The notes under the pieces are model-generated. The model did not search any database and was not told the origin of the DNA. It saw nothing but the letters and a program-made list of their open reading frames with translations. From an uncultured Veillonella sp. (GTDB taxonomy: Bacteria; Bacillota; Negativicutes; Veillonellales; Veillonellaceae), in NCBI GenBank assembly GCA_902478055.1, contig CABSJL010000003.1:39618-103617 (forward strand): DNA of 64,000 nt, in the 5' to 3' direction. The first letter of the stretch is position 1. Every line of letters begins with the position of its first letter. Both the position numbers and the translations under genes were made by a program. Of this stretch, positions 17,110 through 25,276 are shown in pieces.

Positions 17110-17138
17110 AAAAGACCTCCCACGAAGGGAGGTCTTTT
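17110..17138. terminator. Terminator downstream of metY
   Basis: Perfect stem AAAAGACCTCCC / GGGAGGTCTTTT with a 5-base loop. It is positioned to end the leftward metY transcript and can work in both directions. Confidence 0.85.
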
Positions 17139-17259
17139 GTATAAGTTTTATAGGTCTGATAGTTTGTGTTCTATTTCTTAAGCGAGGTCATGCTCAAGAA
17201 TGTCATTTGTATGTTCTGAAAGTTTGATCTATAGTATTTCCATAATGGAAGTACGAAAA

Positions 17260-18531
17260 TTATGCTTTATCCAAAGCTTGTGCCAAGTCTTCGATGATGT
17301 CATCAATATTTTCAAGGCCGATGGATACACGGATCATATCTGGTGTTACGCCAGCAGATTTTTGTTGTTCTTCGTTAAGTTGTGCATGTGTTGTGGATGC
17401 AGGATGAATAACAAGAGATTTAGCATCTGCTACGTTGGCAAGATTGGAGAAGATTTCCAAGGAGTCAACAAGTTTAATACCTGCTTCTTTACCACCTTTT
17501 ACGCCGAATGTGAATACAGCACCAACACCTTTAGGGAAGTATTTATCTGCTAAAGCTTTGTATTTGCTGTCTTCTAATTCTGGGTAGCTTACCCATGCTA
17601 CTTTAGGGTGTTTGCTCAAGAAATCTACTACTTTACGAGCATTTTCTACGTGACGTTCTACGCGCAAGGACAATGTTTCAACGCCTTGCAAGATTTGCCA
17701 TGCTGCAAGTGGAGTAATGCATGCGCCAGTATCACGAAGCAATTGAGCACGAATTTTTACAGTGAATGGGATTGGCAAATCACCATATACTAAGCCATTG
17801 TAGTGTTCGTCACCTTCGGAGAAACCAGGGTATTTACCAGAACCTTTATAGTCGAATTTACCAGATTCTACTACTACGCCAGCCAATGTTGTACCGTGAC
17901 CACCTAGGTATTTAGTAGCAGAGTGTACAACTACGTCAGCACCATGTTCTAATGGACGGAACAAGTATGGAGATGCAAATGTGTTATCTACGATCAAGAT
18001 GATATTGTGTTTATGTGCAATATCAGCTACTGCTTGTACGTCGATAAGGTTAATACCAGGGTTACCGATGGATTCGATGTAAACAGCTTTAGTATTGTCA
18101 TCGATAGCCGCTTCAAATTCGTCCAAATTATCAGGGTTTACGAATTTAGTTTCGATTCCTAAACGTGGTAATGTTGCTGTAAACAAGTTATAAGTACCAC
18201 CGTATAATGTGGATGCAGCAACGATGTTATCGCCAGCGCTTGCCACGTTCAAGATGGAGTATGTAATCGCTGCGGAACCAGATGCTACAGCGATACCACC
18301 TGCACCACCTTCAAGTTGTGCAACACGAGCATCCAATACATCTGTAGTAGGATTGCCAAGGCGGGAGTAAATACCACCAGGATTAGTTAATGCAAAACGA
18401 CCTGCTGCTTCTTCAGCATCTTTAAATACGAAAGATGTAGTTTGGTAAATAGGTACTGCACGAGAACCTGTTGGATCTACTGTGTGACCCGCATGTAATT
18501 GTAATGTTTCAAATCTGTATTGTTTGCTCAT
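17260..18531 (-). CDS. metY: O-acetylhomoserine sulfhydrylase / aminocarboxypropyltransferase
   Basis: 423 residues. This PLP enzyme makes homocysteine from O-acetyl-L-homoserine and sulfide (direct sulfhydrylation). Characteristic segments are TLQLHAGHTVDPTGSRAVPIYQ at the start, YSRLGNPTTDVLDARVAQLEGG, and the PLP-lysine motif VVVHSATKYLGGHG. The length and the central insert after SGKFDYKGSGKYPGFSEG separate it from the shorter MetB type. AAAGGAG precedes the ATG. It follows the metB-metC-metA group on the same strand but has its own upstream region. Confidence 0.93.
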   Translation of the reverse strand: MSKQYRFETLQLHAGHTVDPTGSRAVPIYQTTSFVFKDAEEAAGRFALTNPGGIYSRLGNPTTDVLDARVAQLEGGAGGIAVASGSAAITYSILNVASAGDNIVAASTLYGGTYNLFTATLPRLGIETKFVNPDNLDEFEAAIDDNTKAVYIESIGNPGINLIDVQAVADIAHKHNIILIVDNTFASPYLFRPLEHGADVVVHSATKYLGGHGTTLAGVVVESGKFDYKGSGKYPGFSEGDEHYNGLVYGDLPIPFTVKIRAQLLRDTGACITPLAAWQILQGVETLSLRVERHVENARKVVDFLSKHPKVAWVSYPELEDSKYKALADKYFPKGVGAVFTFGVKGGKEAGIKLVDSLEIFSNLANVADAKSLVIHPASTTHAQLNEEQQKSAGVTPDMIRVSIGLENIDDIIEDLAQALDKA

Positions 18532-18721
18532 TATAACAACTCCTTTATATTAACTGTGAATTGAGTTCATTCTTTATACCTAGTATACTACTATGTTTTA
18601 AAAATTATGTCTACTATTAATTTATACAGTTAGCCATAACTTGAAGCTATAGCAAACATGTATTTACTCATAAAATACCCATCCGAAAGATGCCAATTAC
18701 ACCTATATATAGCTCACACAC

Positions 18722-18787
18722 AAAAAAGCCCCTAATTACTTCTCTAAAACCATCTCACAATAGAGACCATTAAAAGTAATTAGGGGT
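18722..18787 (-). terminator. Terminator after metA
   Basis: Long stem CCCCTAATTACTT / AAGTAATTAGGGG with a 32-base loop; on the minus strand it is followed by CTTTTTTG. It separates metA from metY. Confidence 0.85.
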
Positions 18788-18805
18788 ATTTCTACTAATC
18801 ATAAT

Positions 18806-19765
18806 TTAGATATAAGCACCTAAATTTTTATCACGTTCAAATTTCATTTTTTGGATTTGTTCAATGATGTATGGTGTTTCTTGGTATACATAGTAGTTTA
18901 ACCAGTTTGTAAACAACAATGTACTTACAGAACGCCAACGTACAACAGGTCGTTGTTTTGGATCATCATCAGGGAAATAATTTTCAGGAACCGCAATATC
19001 CAAGCCTTTTTTAATATCACGTACGTATTCACGGTTGAGTGTATCCCAATCGTATTCAGCGTGACCAAATACAAAGATGTGTTTATTGTCTAAGCTACGA
19101 ACGATAGCTGCCCCTGTTGGTTCAGATCCTGCCAACAATTCTAATTCTCGGTTTTCCTTAATTTGTTGTAAGGAAACTGTGGTATGACGGGAGTGTGGCA
19201 TCCAGAACTTTTCATCAAAGCCACGCAAGAGCACCGGGCGATCATTGTAAATATCGTGTTCGTATACACCAAACAGCTTTTCATCCATAACGGATTTATT
19301 AATGCCAAAATGATGGTACAAACCAGCCTGTGCACCCCAACAGATATAGAACGTAGAGTATACATGCTCTTCGCCCCAATTCATAATTTCTACTAACTCA
19401 TCCCAGTAATCAACTTCTTCAAAAGGCATTAATTCTACAGGAGCGCCTGTAATGATCATGCCATCAAAAAACTCATCCTTCACCTCATCAAAGGTGCGGT
19501 AGAAGGTATCTAAATATTGCTCATCTGTATTTTTAGCCTTACGAGATGCAGTATGCAACAATGTTAAGTTCACTTGCAATGGGCTATTACTAAGAGCACG
19601 CAAGATTTGAGTTTCTGTAACTTCTTTAGTAGGCATCAAATTGACTAGCAATATTTGCAAAGGTCGGATTTGTTGAGTCTCCGCCCGTTCTGTATCCATA
19701 ACGAAAATGTTCTCTTGAGCTAATTTCGTAATGGCCGGTAAATTTTTTATTACTTTAATAGGCAT
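18806..19765 (-). CDS. metA: Homoserine O-acyltransferase (MetA family)
   Basis: 319 residues, start chosen at MPIKVIKNLP with AGAGGTGA upstream. It activates homoserine by acylation. Typical segments are RPLQILLVNLMPTKEVTETQILR, the nucleophile region TFYICWGAQAGLYHHFGI with its Cys, and the His in FGHAEYDWDTL. MetA-family enzymes use acetyl-CoA in many Gram-positives and succinyl-CoA in enterics; the adjacent O-acetylhomoserine-type MetY favours acetyl-CoA here, but that is an inference. Third gene of a probable metB-metC-metA operon. Confidence 0.93.
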   Translation of the reverse strand: MPIKVIKNLPAITKLAQENIFVMDTERAETQQIRPLQILLVNLMPTKEVTETQILRALSNSPLQVNLTLLHTASRKAKNTDEQYLDTFYRTFDEVKDEFFDGMIITGAPVELMPFEEVDYWDELVEIMNWGEEHVYSTFYICWGAQAGLYHHFGINKSVMDEKLFGVYEHDIYNDRPVLLRGFDEKFWMPHSRHTTVSLQQIKENRELELLAGSEPTGAAIVRSLDNKHIFVFGHAEYDWDTLNREYVRDIKKGLDIAVPENYFPDDDPKQRPVVRWRSVSTLLFTNWLNYYVYQETPYIIEQIQKMKFERDKNLGAYI

Positions 19766-19826
19766 ACTATCACCTCTACACACTAAACAATTTGATAACC
19801 TAATCTAAACACTCTACCCAATATTA

Positions 19827-21011
19827 TTAAAAGCCTCTAGCCTCGTAGGCACGACGCCAAGCTTCAAGGCCTTCTTCTAATGTTTTACGAGGACATGCTA
19901 CATTGATGCGCTCAAAGTCTTCCCCATCGACACCGAACATAGAGCCCGTATCTAGCCACAACTTAGCTTCATTGATAATCCATTCATCGCGTTCCTTAGG
20001 GCTCAATGGCAACTTAGAACAATCTAGCCACATGAGATATGTCCCTTCCGGACGATATACGTGAATTTTTGGCATATATTTTGCCACATAATCAATGGTA
20101 AACTGAATGTTGTCTTGAATATATTCTTTCAACTCGTCGAGCCAAGGTGCCCCCACTTTATAGGCCCCTTCGCAACCAACGATGCCCATTGTATTTAATT
20201 GACTATAACCAGCTCGGTCTATTTCTTTGATAAAACGACGACGTAAGGAATCATTAGGAATGAAAATATTGCTTACTTGTAAGCCAGCGATGTTGAAAGT
20301 CTTACTAGGCGCTGTACATACGATACAATGTTCTGCATAGCTTTCACCAAGATCAGCAAAAACCTTGTGCGTATGACCTTTCCAAACAAAGTCAGCGTGA
20401 ATTTCGTCGCTCACGATGAGTACGTTATGTTTAATACAAATGTCTCCAAGACGTTTTAACTCGTCCTCAGTCCACACGCGGCCTACAGGATTATGCGGGT
20501 TGCACAAGAGGAATAATGTTACATTTTCCTCCACGATAGCGCGTTCAATGCCCTCAAAATCGATGGTATATTTTTCTTCCCCTTTGATTAATGGCACATT
20601 GATAAGGCGGCGATCGTTATCATCGATAACCATGCTAAATGGATAGTATACCGGTTGATTGATGAGCACGCCCTCCCCTTCATTAGTGAAAGCGCGAACC
20701 GCCATAGCCAAGGCAAAGACGATACCAGGTGTTTTAACGAGCCATTTTTGTTCTGGTGTCCAGTTAAAGCGCGTAGTGAACCAGTTTTGTAATACTTCAA
20801 AGTATTCATCATCGGATTCTGTATAACCGAATACGCCATGGTTCACGCGGTCTAATAAGATTTGCTTCAACTCAGGTGGCACCTCAAAATCCATGTCTGC
20901 CACCCAGAATGGCAACACATCAGCTGGTTTACCGCGCTTCACAGCAAAATCGTATTTCAAGGATTTTGTGTGCGTTCTATCTAAAATTTGATCAAAATTA
21001 TATTGTCCCAT
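19827..21011 (-). CDS. PatB/MalY-type cystathionine beta-lyase (class I/II aminotransferase fold)
   Basis: 394 residues from the ATG with AAAGGAG upstream; the 14-residue extension is rejected. A PLP enzyme of the MalY/PatB group, which cleaves C-S bonds of cystathionine to yield homocysteine. Family marks are LPFWVADMDFEVPPEL near residue 35, LFLLCNPHNPVGRVW, the DEIHADFVW segment, and the PLP-lysine region TAPSKTFNIAGL. Its 5' end lies 10 bases after metB, so it fills the MetC role in this transsulfuration operon. Confidence 0.88.
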   Translation of the reverse strand: MGQYNFDQILDRTHTKSLKYDFAVKRGKPADVLPFWVADMDFEVPPELKQILLDRVNHGVFGYTESDDEYFEVLQNWFTTRFNWTPEQKWLVKTPGIVFALAMAVRAFTNEGEGVLINQPVYYPFSMVIDDNDRRLINVPLIKGEEKYTIDFEGIERAIVEENVTLFLLCNPHNPVGRVWTEDELKRLGDICIKHNVLIVSDEIHADFVWKGHTHKVFADLGESYAEHCIVCTAPSKTFNIAGLQVSNIFIPNDSLRRRFIKEIDRAGYSQLNTMGIVGCEGAYKVGAPWLDELKEYIQDNIQFTIDYVAKYMPKIHVYRPEGTYLMWLDCSKLPLSPKERDEWIINEAKLWLDTGSMFGVDGEDFERINVACPRKTLEEGLEAWRRAYEARGF

Positions 21012-21021
21012 AGGAACTCCT

Positions 21022-22164
21022 TTATTTATTGAAAGCTTGTTCCAAGTCTGCAATCAAGTCGTCTGTATCTTCAATACCTACAGATAAGCGCAATAAACGA
21101 CGTGTAATACCTTTACGTTCTGCATCTTCCGGTTTTAAGTCCGGATGAGTTTGCGTTACAGGATATGTCAATAAAGACTCAGTACCACCAAGACTTTCAG
21201 CAAATTGGATAAGCTTAATACCTTCTAAGATTTGTTTAGCTGTTTCTTCGCTATCTACTTCGAAAGACAACATACCGCCAAAGCCTGTAGTTTGGGCTTT
21301 ATTGATTTCATAGCCTGGATGTTCAGGAAGGCCTGGGAACAATACTTTTGTAACTTTAGGTTGTTTTTTAAGCCATTCAGCAAGGGCAATGGCATTCTTT
21401 TGGTGTTGTTCCATGCGAAGTGCCAATGTTTTTACACCGCGGATAACGAGCCAGCTATCCATAGCGGATAAGCAAGCACCAACAGTTTTATAAGTTAAGC
21501 GCAATTTAGCAGCCAATTCATCATCATTTACAATGGTGAAACCAGAAATAACGTCATGATGACCACCGATGAATTTAGTACCGCTATGAACGACAATATC
21601 GGCACCTAAGTTCAATGGTTTTTGGAAGTAAGGGCTTAAGAATGTATTGTCGATAATGACTAGTGCATTGCGGTCATGAGCTAAGGCACACAAAGCACGA
21701 ATATCAGTAATCTCCATCATCGGATTTGTTGGAGTTTCAATATAAACAGCCTTTGTATTTGGTTTGAAAGCTGCTTTCACCGCATCAAGATCGGATGTAC
21801 CAACATAGGTGAACTCAATGCCGTTTTGTTCGTAAATATTTGTGAACATACGGATAGAACCACCGTACAAATCATCACCTAAAATGATGTGATCCCCAGG
21901 GGAGAATAGATGGAATACAGCGTCCACTGCGGCCATGCCGGAAGAGAATGCCAATGCATCCTTACCATCTTCAAGACCTGCAATCAATTGTTCCAAACGA
22001 TCCCGTGTTGGATTAGACTCACGTGTATATTGATATCCTGTTGTATCACCCAACTTTGGATGGGAAAATGTACTAGACATATAAATTGCAGGGGAAATTG
22101 CACCAGTGCTATCTGGTTTACCGCTGCCATGAACGCATTTTGTATTAAATTTCATTCCATTCAA
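21022..22164 (-). CDS. metB: Cystathionine gamma-synthase / gamma-lyase (MetB family)
   Basis: 380 residues (377 if the ATG at 22155 is used; both ATGs are served by the same GAGGAG). A PLP enzyme joining acylhomoserine and cysteine. Motifs are YQYTRESNPTRDRLEQLIAGLE, ALAFSSGMAAVDAVF, and the PLP-lysine motif VVHSGTKFIGGHHDV. MetB and cystathionine gamma-lyase are hard to separate by sequence; the metC-metA neighbours favour the synthase role. First gene of the operon. Confidence 0.9.
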   Translation of the reverse strand: MNGMKFNTKCVHGSGKPDSTGAISPAIYMSSTFSHPKLGDTTGYQYTRESNPTRDRLEQLIAGLEDGKDALAFSSGMAAVDAVFHLFSPGDHIILGDDLYGGSIRMFTNIYEQNGIEFTYVGTSDLDAVKAAFKPNTKAVYIETPTNPMMEITDIRALCALAHDRNALVIIDNTFLSPYFQKPLNLGADIVVHSGTKFIGGHHDVISGFTIVNDDELAAKLRLTYKTVGACLSAMDSWLVIRGVKTLALRMEQHQKNAIALAEWLKKQPKVTKVLFPGLPEHPGYEINKAQTTGFGGMLSFEVDSEETAKQILEGIKLIQFAESLGGTESLLTYPVTQTHPDLKPEDAERKGITRRLLRLSVGIEDTDDLIADLEQAFNK

Positions 22165-22222
22165 CTCCTCATATTTGTATACAATATATTAATTATAAAA
22201 GTAGACAATGATTAAGGTCAAC

Positions 22223-22253
22223 AAAAATGGGCACTCATACGCCATGAGTGCCC
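22223..22253 (-). terminator. Terminator of the 22308-22811 gene
   Basis: Perfect stem GGGCACTCAT / ATGAGTGCCC with a 5-base loop; T5 follows on the minus strand. It lies just upstream of the metB promoter. Confidence 0.85.
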
Positions 22254-22307
22254 CTGAAAAGTCATATCTATTTTGAATGGCTTGCCATAACTCTAGGTTA
22301 AGTTAGC

Positions 22308-22811
22308 CTAATTTTTTGTACGTTTTGTAATAAGCAATGCCAAGATAATGCCCAAAGAAGACGTCACTAGTTGCGGCCAACTAGACACAAACAACATAGT
22401 ATTTACAATCTTCGGTGGAAATTGGAATAGAGAGAAGAACAAAGAATATCCGCCGAATAGAACACCTGCTTTCACTAAAGCCGCCACAACAATAAGCAAT
22501 ACCTTCGGTTTATGTTGTAACCAATAGGCTACAAATACATAGGCAGTCGTGCCAAGGGCGGTAATCAAAATAAACGGTGGCAACGGCAACATACCTTGTA
22601 AATGCGCTACTACAGGCGCAATCCAGGCGATAACGAGACCATTTTTCCAACCATAGCGCCATGTGGCTAGTACAAACGTAGCAGACGTGATGGAACCGAT
22701 GAGGAACATACTCACCTGGTTAGGAATAAATGGGAAAATAAGGCGCAAGCTTTGCGCCAATAAGGCTACAGCCAACAATAGGCCTGTGCCCGTAATAGAT
22801 TTGGTAGACAT
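22308..22811 (-). CDS. Small membrane protein resembling ECF transporter S components
   Basis: 167 residues with five to six predicted membrane segments and a basic C-terminus. The overall pattern (N-terminal SITGTGLLLAVALLAQSLRL helix, a region rich in G and P around LPLPPFILITALG) resembles substrate-binding S components of energy-coupling factor transporters. No substrate motif is recognisable and no ECF ATPase genes are nearby. AGGAGG precedes the ATG. Its own terminator shows it can be a single-gene unit. Confidence 0.5.
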   Translation of the reverse strand: MSTKSITGTGLLLAVALLAQSLRLIFPFIPNQVSMFLIGSITSATFVLATWRYGWKNGLVIAWIAPVVAHLQGMLPLPPFILITALGTTAYVFVAYWLQHKPKVLLIVVAALVKAGVLFGGYSLFFSLFQFPPKIVNTMLFVSSWPQLVTSSLGIILALLITKRTKN

Positions 22812-22869
22812 AAGAACCTCCTACTATACAATATAGATTTTTAAGAGGTACTTACCTCATATAGTAAAA

Positions 22870-23274
22870 CTAAGCCTCTACAAAATATAGACGTGCCCGA
22901 TCATATACCCAATTATAAACATAAGTATAACCTAAGATAACCAATGTCATCGTTATATCTGTCACAAAAGCCATCCAAAAACTCATATGCATCATGTACA
23001 TAATAATCGGTACAGTAGCGAACATAAATAGACCTTCAAACAATACCGCATGAATAGTACGGATTACAGGCCCCCGCTCTAATCGATCACCTGGTACTAG
23101 TTTATCAAATATCCAGTTAAACACAAAATTCCAAACCATAGCTAGCAAGGAAAAAATAACCATCAATACAAAAGGCTGTCCATCATGCGGAACAAACAAC
23201 ATCACCAAACAACCAATTAAAATACAACCAACCTCATACAAAATCGACTGTACCACACGCTCTGAAGCAGACAT
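22870..23274 (-). CDS. PACE-family efflux protein (AceI-like)
   Basis: 134 residues from the ATG with GGAGGTG upstream. Four membrane helices are arranged as two similar pairs, as in proteobacterial antimicrobial compound efflux (BTP-domain) proteins. The first repeat begins SASERVVQSILYEVG and ends FNWIFDKLVPG; the second begins RTIHAVLFEGLFM and ends YNWVYDRARLYF. The conserved Glu in the first helix is present (LYEVG). Characterised members export chlorhexidine or short polyamines; the substrate here is unknown. Confidence 0.85.
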   Translation of the reverse strand: MSASERVVQSILYEVGCILIGCLVMLFVPHDGQPFVLMVIFSLLAMVWNFVFNWIFDKLVPGDRLERGPVIRTIHAVLFEGLFMFATVPIIMYMMHMSFWMAFVTDITMTLVILGYTYVYNWVYDRARLYFVEA

Positions 23275-23356
23275 AATAAACACCTCCATCAGAAACTAGA
23301 CAAGAAATTCACTATCACTCTACTATTATATTTATTTTTTTAGATTTGTCGAGTTT

Positions 23357-23581
23357 TGCCATTTTAAGATAGAAAAAGCCGCCATATGTCTGTCCAGCGA
23401 CTTGCTCCTCGAAGTGAGTATTGCCATTTCAGGATAAAAAGAAGCCGCATTGTATCTACTAAGCGACTTGCCCTCCCGAAGTGAGTTATGCCATTTTCGG
23501 ATATAAAGGAAGCCCCTCGTAGTGTTCTGTAAGCTCGACTTGCAAGGAATGGAGAGCGAGCAGAATGCTACGAGGGGCTCT
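23357..23581. repeat. Three degenerate tandem repeats of about 66 bases
   Basis: Units begin at 23358, 23423 and 23490 with GCCATTT, followed by a GGATA-like string, AAAGAAGCCGC or similar, then AAGC..GACTTGC, and in units 1 and 2 CGAAGTGAGT. The third unit is a large hairpin, GCCCCTCGTAG / CTACGAGGGGC with inner GCTCG / CGAGC. The array lies between a PACE gene and the DASS carrier end. The origin is unclear; successive duplications of a terminator-like element would fit. Confidence 0.7.
23511..23580 (-). terminator. Terminator-like hairpin after the DASS carrier
   Basis: AGCCCCTCGTAG / CTACGAGGGGCT arms with 16 of 18 bases pairing in the extended arm and an inner 5-bp stem. The T tract on the minus strand is interrupted (CTTCCTTTAT). 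Confidence 0.6.
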
Positions 23582-23587
23582 ATTTAA

Positions 23588-25054
23588 TTATCCTAAAAGT
23601 GGCATTACGAACTCAATCCATGGAATCCCCACCACAATAAAGATTGCGAGGTAGATAATCCCAAAGATAGCGCCTAATTTCCAGAATTCAGGACCTTTGT
23701 TATAGCCACTAGCAAACCAGATTGGGCTGTGACCTGTACCATATGGTGTAAGGATACCCATAATACCCATTGGTACTAATAGAATCAACATAACTTGAGC
23801 TGGATCAACACCAGGAATTTGAAGAATTAGAGTAGCAAACAAGCCTACCATAGCTGTTACATACGCTGTACCAGAAGCAAAGAAGTAACGAAGCAAGCAG
23901 AATGCTAACAATAAACCTAGAACAGCCATTGTTGGATCTAAAGAAACTAAAGAACCACCTGCAGATTTAGCAAGCCATTCTAAGAAGCCTACGTTCTTAA
24001 GACCAGAAGCCATAGGCACGAGTGTAGCGAACCAAGTCAAAACATTCCATGCTGGTTTGTTAGCAAGGAAGTCTTGCCATGTCATAATCTTAGTGAAAAT
24101 CATCAAGATAATAACAATTAAAGCCGTTGTAGTTGGGTTTACTTTGAATGTAGAAGCACCAATCCATAGTACAAGAGCCAATACAGAAATCAAGGCCATG
24201 AAGATTTCACTACGTGTCATAGAACCTAATTTCTTGTATTCATCTTTTGCCCATGCTGCAATTTCAGGGGAACCTTTTACCTCTGGTTTGCAGAATACAT
24301 AGGTCAATAATGGTGTGATGATGAACAAAATAAGACCTACTGGCAAGAATGCAAGGAACCATGTGCCCCAGTTAGCAGCTACGATACCAGATTTAGCAGA
24401 CAATTCTAGAGCCAATGGGTTTGGCGCTGCGCCAGTCAAGAAAATAGAGCTAGATACACATGTAGTTGCCAATGCTACCCAGTTCAAATAAGAACCAATT
24501 TTACGAGGGTTCTTATCTGGATAGGAATCGAACATTGGGCAAATACTAGATACGATTGGATAAATCGTACCACCGGAACGAGCCGCATTACTTGGAATGA
24601 ATGGAGCCAACACAAGGTCAGTAATAGCAATGGCATAACCAAGACCTAAAGAGGACTTACCAAGCTTTGCTACCAAGAACAAGGCAATACGACGGCCAAG
24701 ACCAGAGTTTTCATAACCAATACCGATCATGAAAGCTGCAAAGATCAACCATACGATGGCATTAGAGAAACCACTGAGGCCCCAACTGATAGCTTGTGCA
24801 TCAGTAATCGCCTTTGCTACACCAGTTGCTTTATCTACAACAGGTGCAGGACCTACTTTAAACAACATAGATACGGTAACTGCAATGATACCGATAAAAG
24901 CTGGTGGCATTGGTTCTAAAATCAAACCTACCACGAGGCCCGCGAAAATACTTACGTAAATCCAAGAATTTGCGCTAAGGCCTTCAGGAGCACCGATGAG
25001 CCATACAAGAATAGCTACTACAAGCGGTGCGAATAATTTCCAATTCAACTTCAT
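23588..25054 (-). CDS. DASS-family (SLC13/CitT-type) anion carrier
   Basis: 488 residues, about 12 membrane segments. The family moves di- or tricarboxylates, often in exchange for succinate. Two SNT-like substrate motifs are visible: PSNAARSGGTIYPI near residue 155 and LTGAAPNPLALEL near residue 207, with a second-half GTAYVTAM segment and TPYGTGHSPIW. GGAGAG precedes the ATG. In a succinate- and malate-metabolising anaerobe a C4-dicarboxylate role is reasonable; substrate specificity cannot be read. Confidence 0.88.
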   Translation of the reverse strand: MKLNWKLFAPLVVAILVWLIGAPEGLSANSWIYVSIFAGLVVGLILEPMPPAFIGIIAVTVSMLFKVGPAPVVDKATGVAKAITDAQAISWGLSGFSNAIVWLIFAAFMIGIGYENSGLGRRIALFLVAKLGKSSLGLGYAIAITDLVLAPFIPSNAARSGGTIYPIVSSICPMFDSYPDKNPRKIGSYLNWVALATTCVSSSIFLTGAAPNPLALELSAKSGIVAANWGTWFLAFLPVGLILFIITPLLTYVFCKPEVKGSPEIAAWAKDEYKKLGSMTRSEIFMALISVLALVLWIGASTFKVNPTTTALIVIILMIFTKIMTWQDFLANKPAWNVLTWFATLVPMASGLKNVGFLEWLAKSAGGSLVSLDPTMAVLGLLLAFCLLRYFFASGTAYVTAMVGLFATLILQIPGVDPAQVMLILLVPMGIMGILTPYGTGHSPIWFASGYNKGPEFWKLGAIFGIIYLAIFIVVGIPWIEFVMPLLG

Positions 25055-25208
25055 TAGAAACTCTCCTTACTACTTCAAAACAAAAATTGCAAAAAAAAAT
25101 GCTTGTCTAGTATATCAAAATTTTTAATATCAGTACATAACATAAAACATAACAGTTATTAATAGATACTAAACTTTTTATAATAGGTTTTATTAAACTA
25201 GTCGTTTT

Positions 25209-25260
25209 TAATTTTATGCAATATAATATAAATATCGAAAATTATTAATTTAATGCAATT
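25209..25260 (+). promoter_or_regulatory. Direct repeat before the ABC exporter operon
   Basis: Two copies of a TAATTTWATGCAATWT sequence (25209-25224 and about 25246-25260) lie immediately before the ribosome site. Their position suggests a regulator binding region; the factor is unknown. Confidence 0.35.
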
Positions 25261-25276
25261 TACTAAAAGGATTTAA

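Noticed and set aside
18532..18721. SAM riboswitch upstream of metY
   Set aside because: No S-box helix P1-P4 arrangement is seen; only an AT-rich promoter region with a short palindrome TAGTATACTA.
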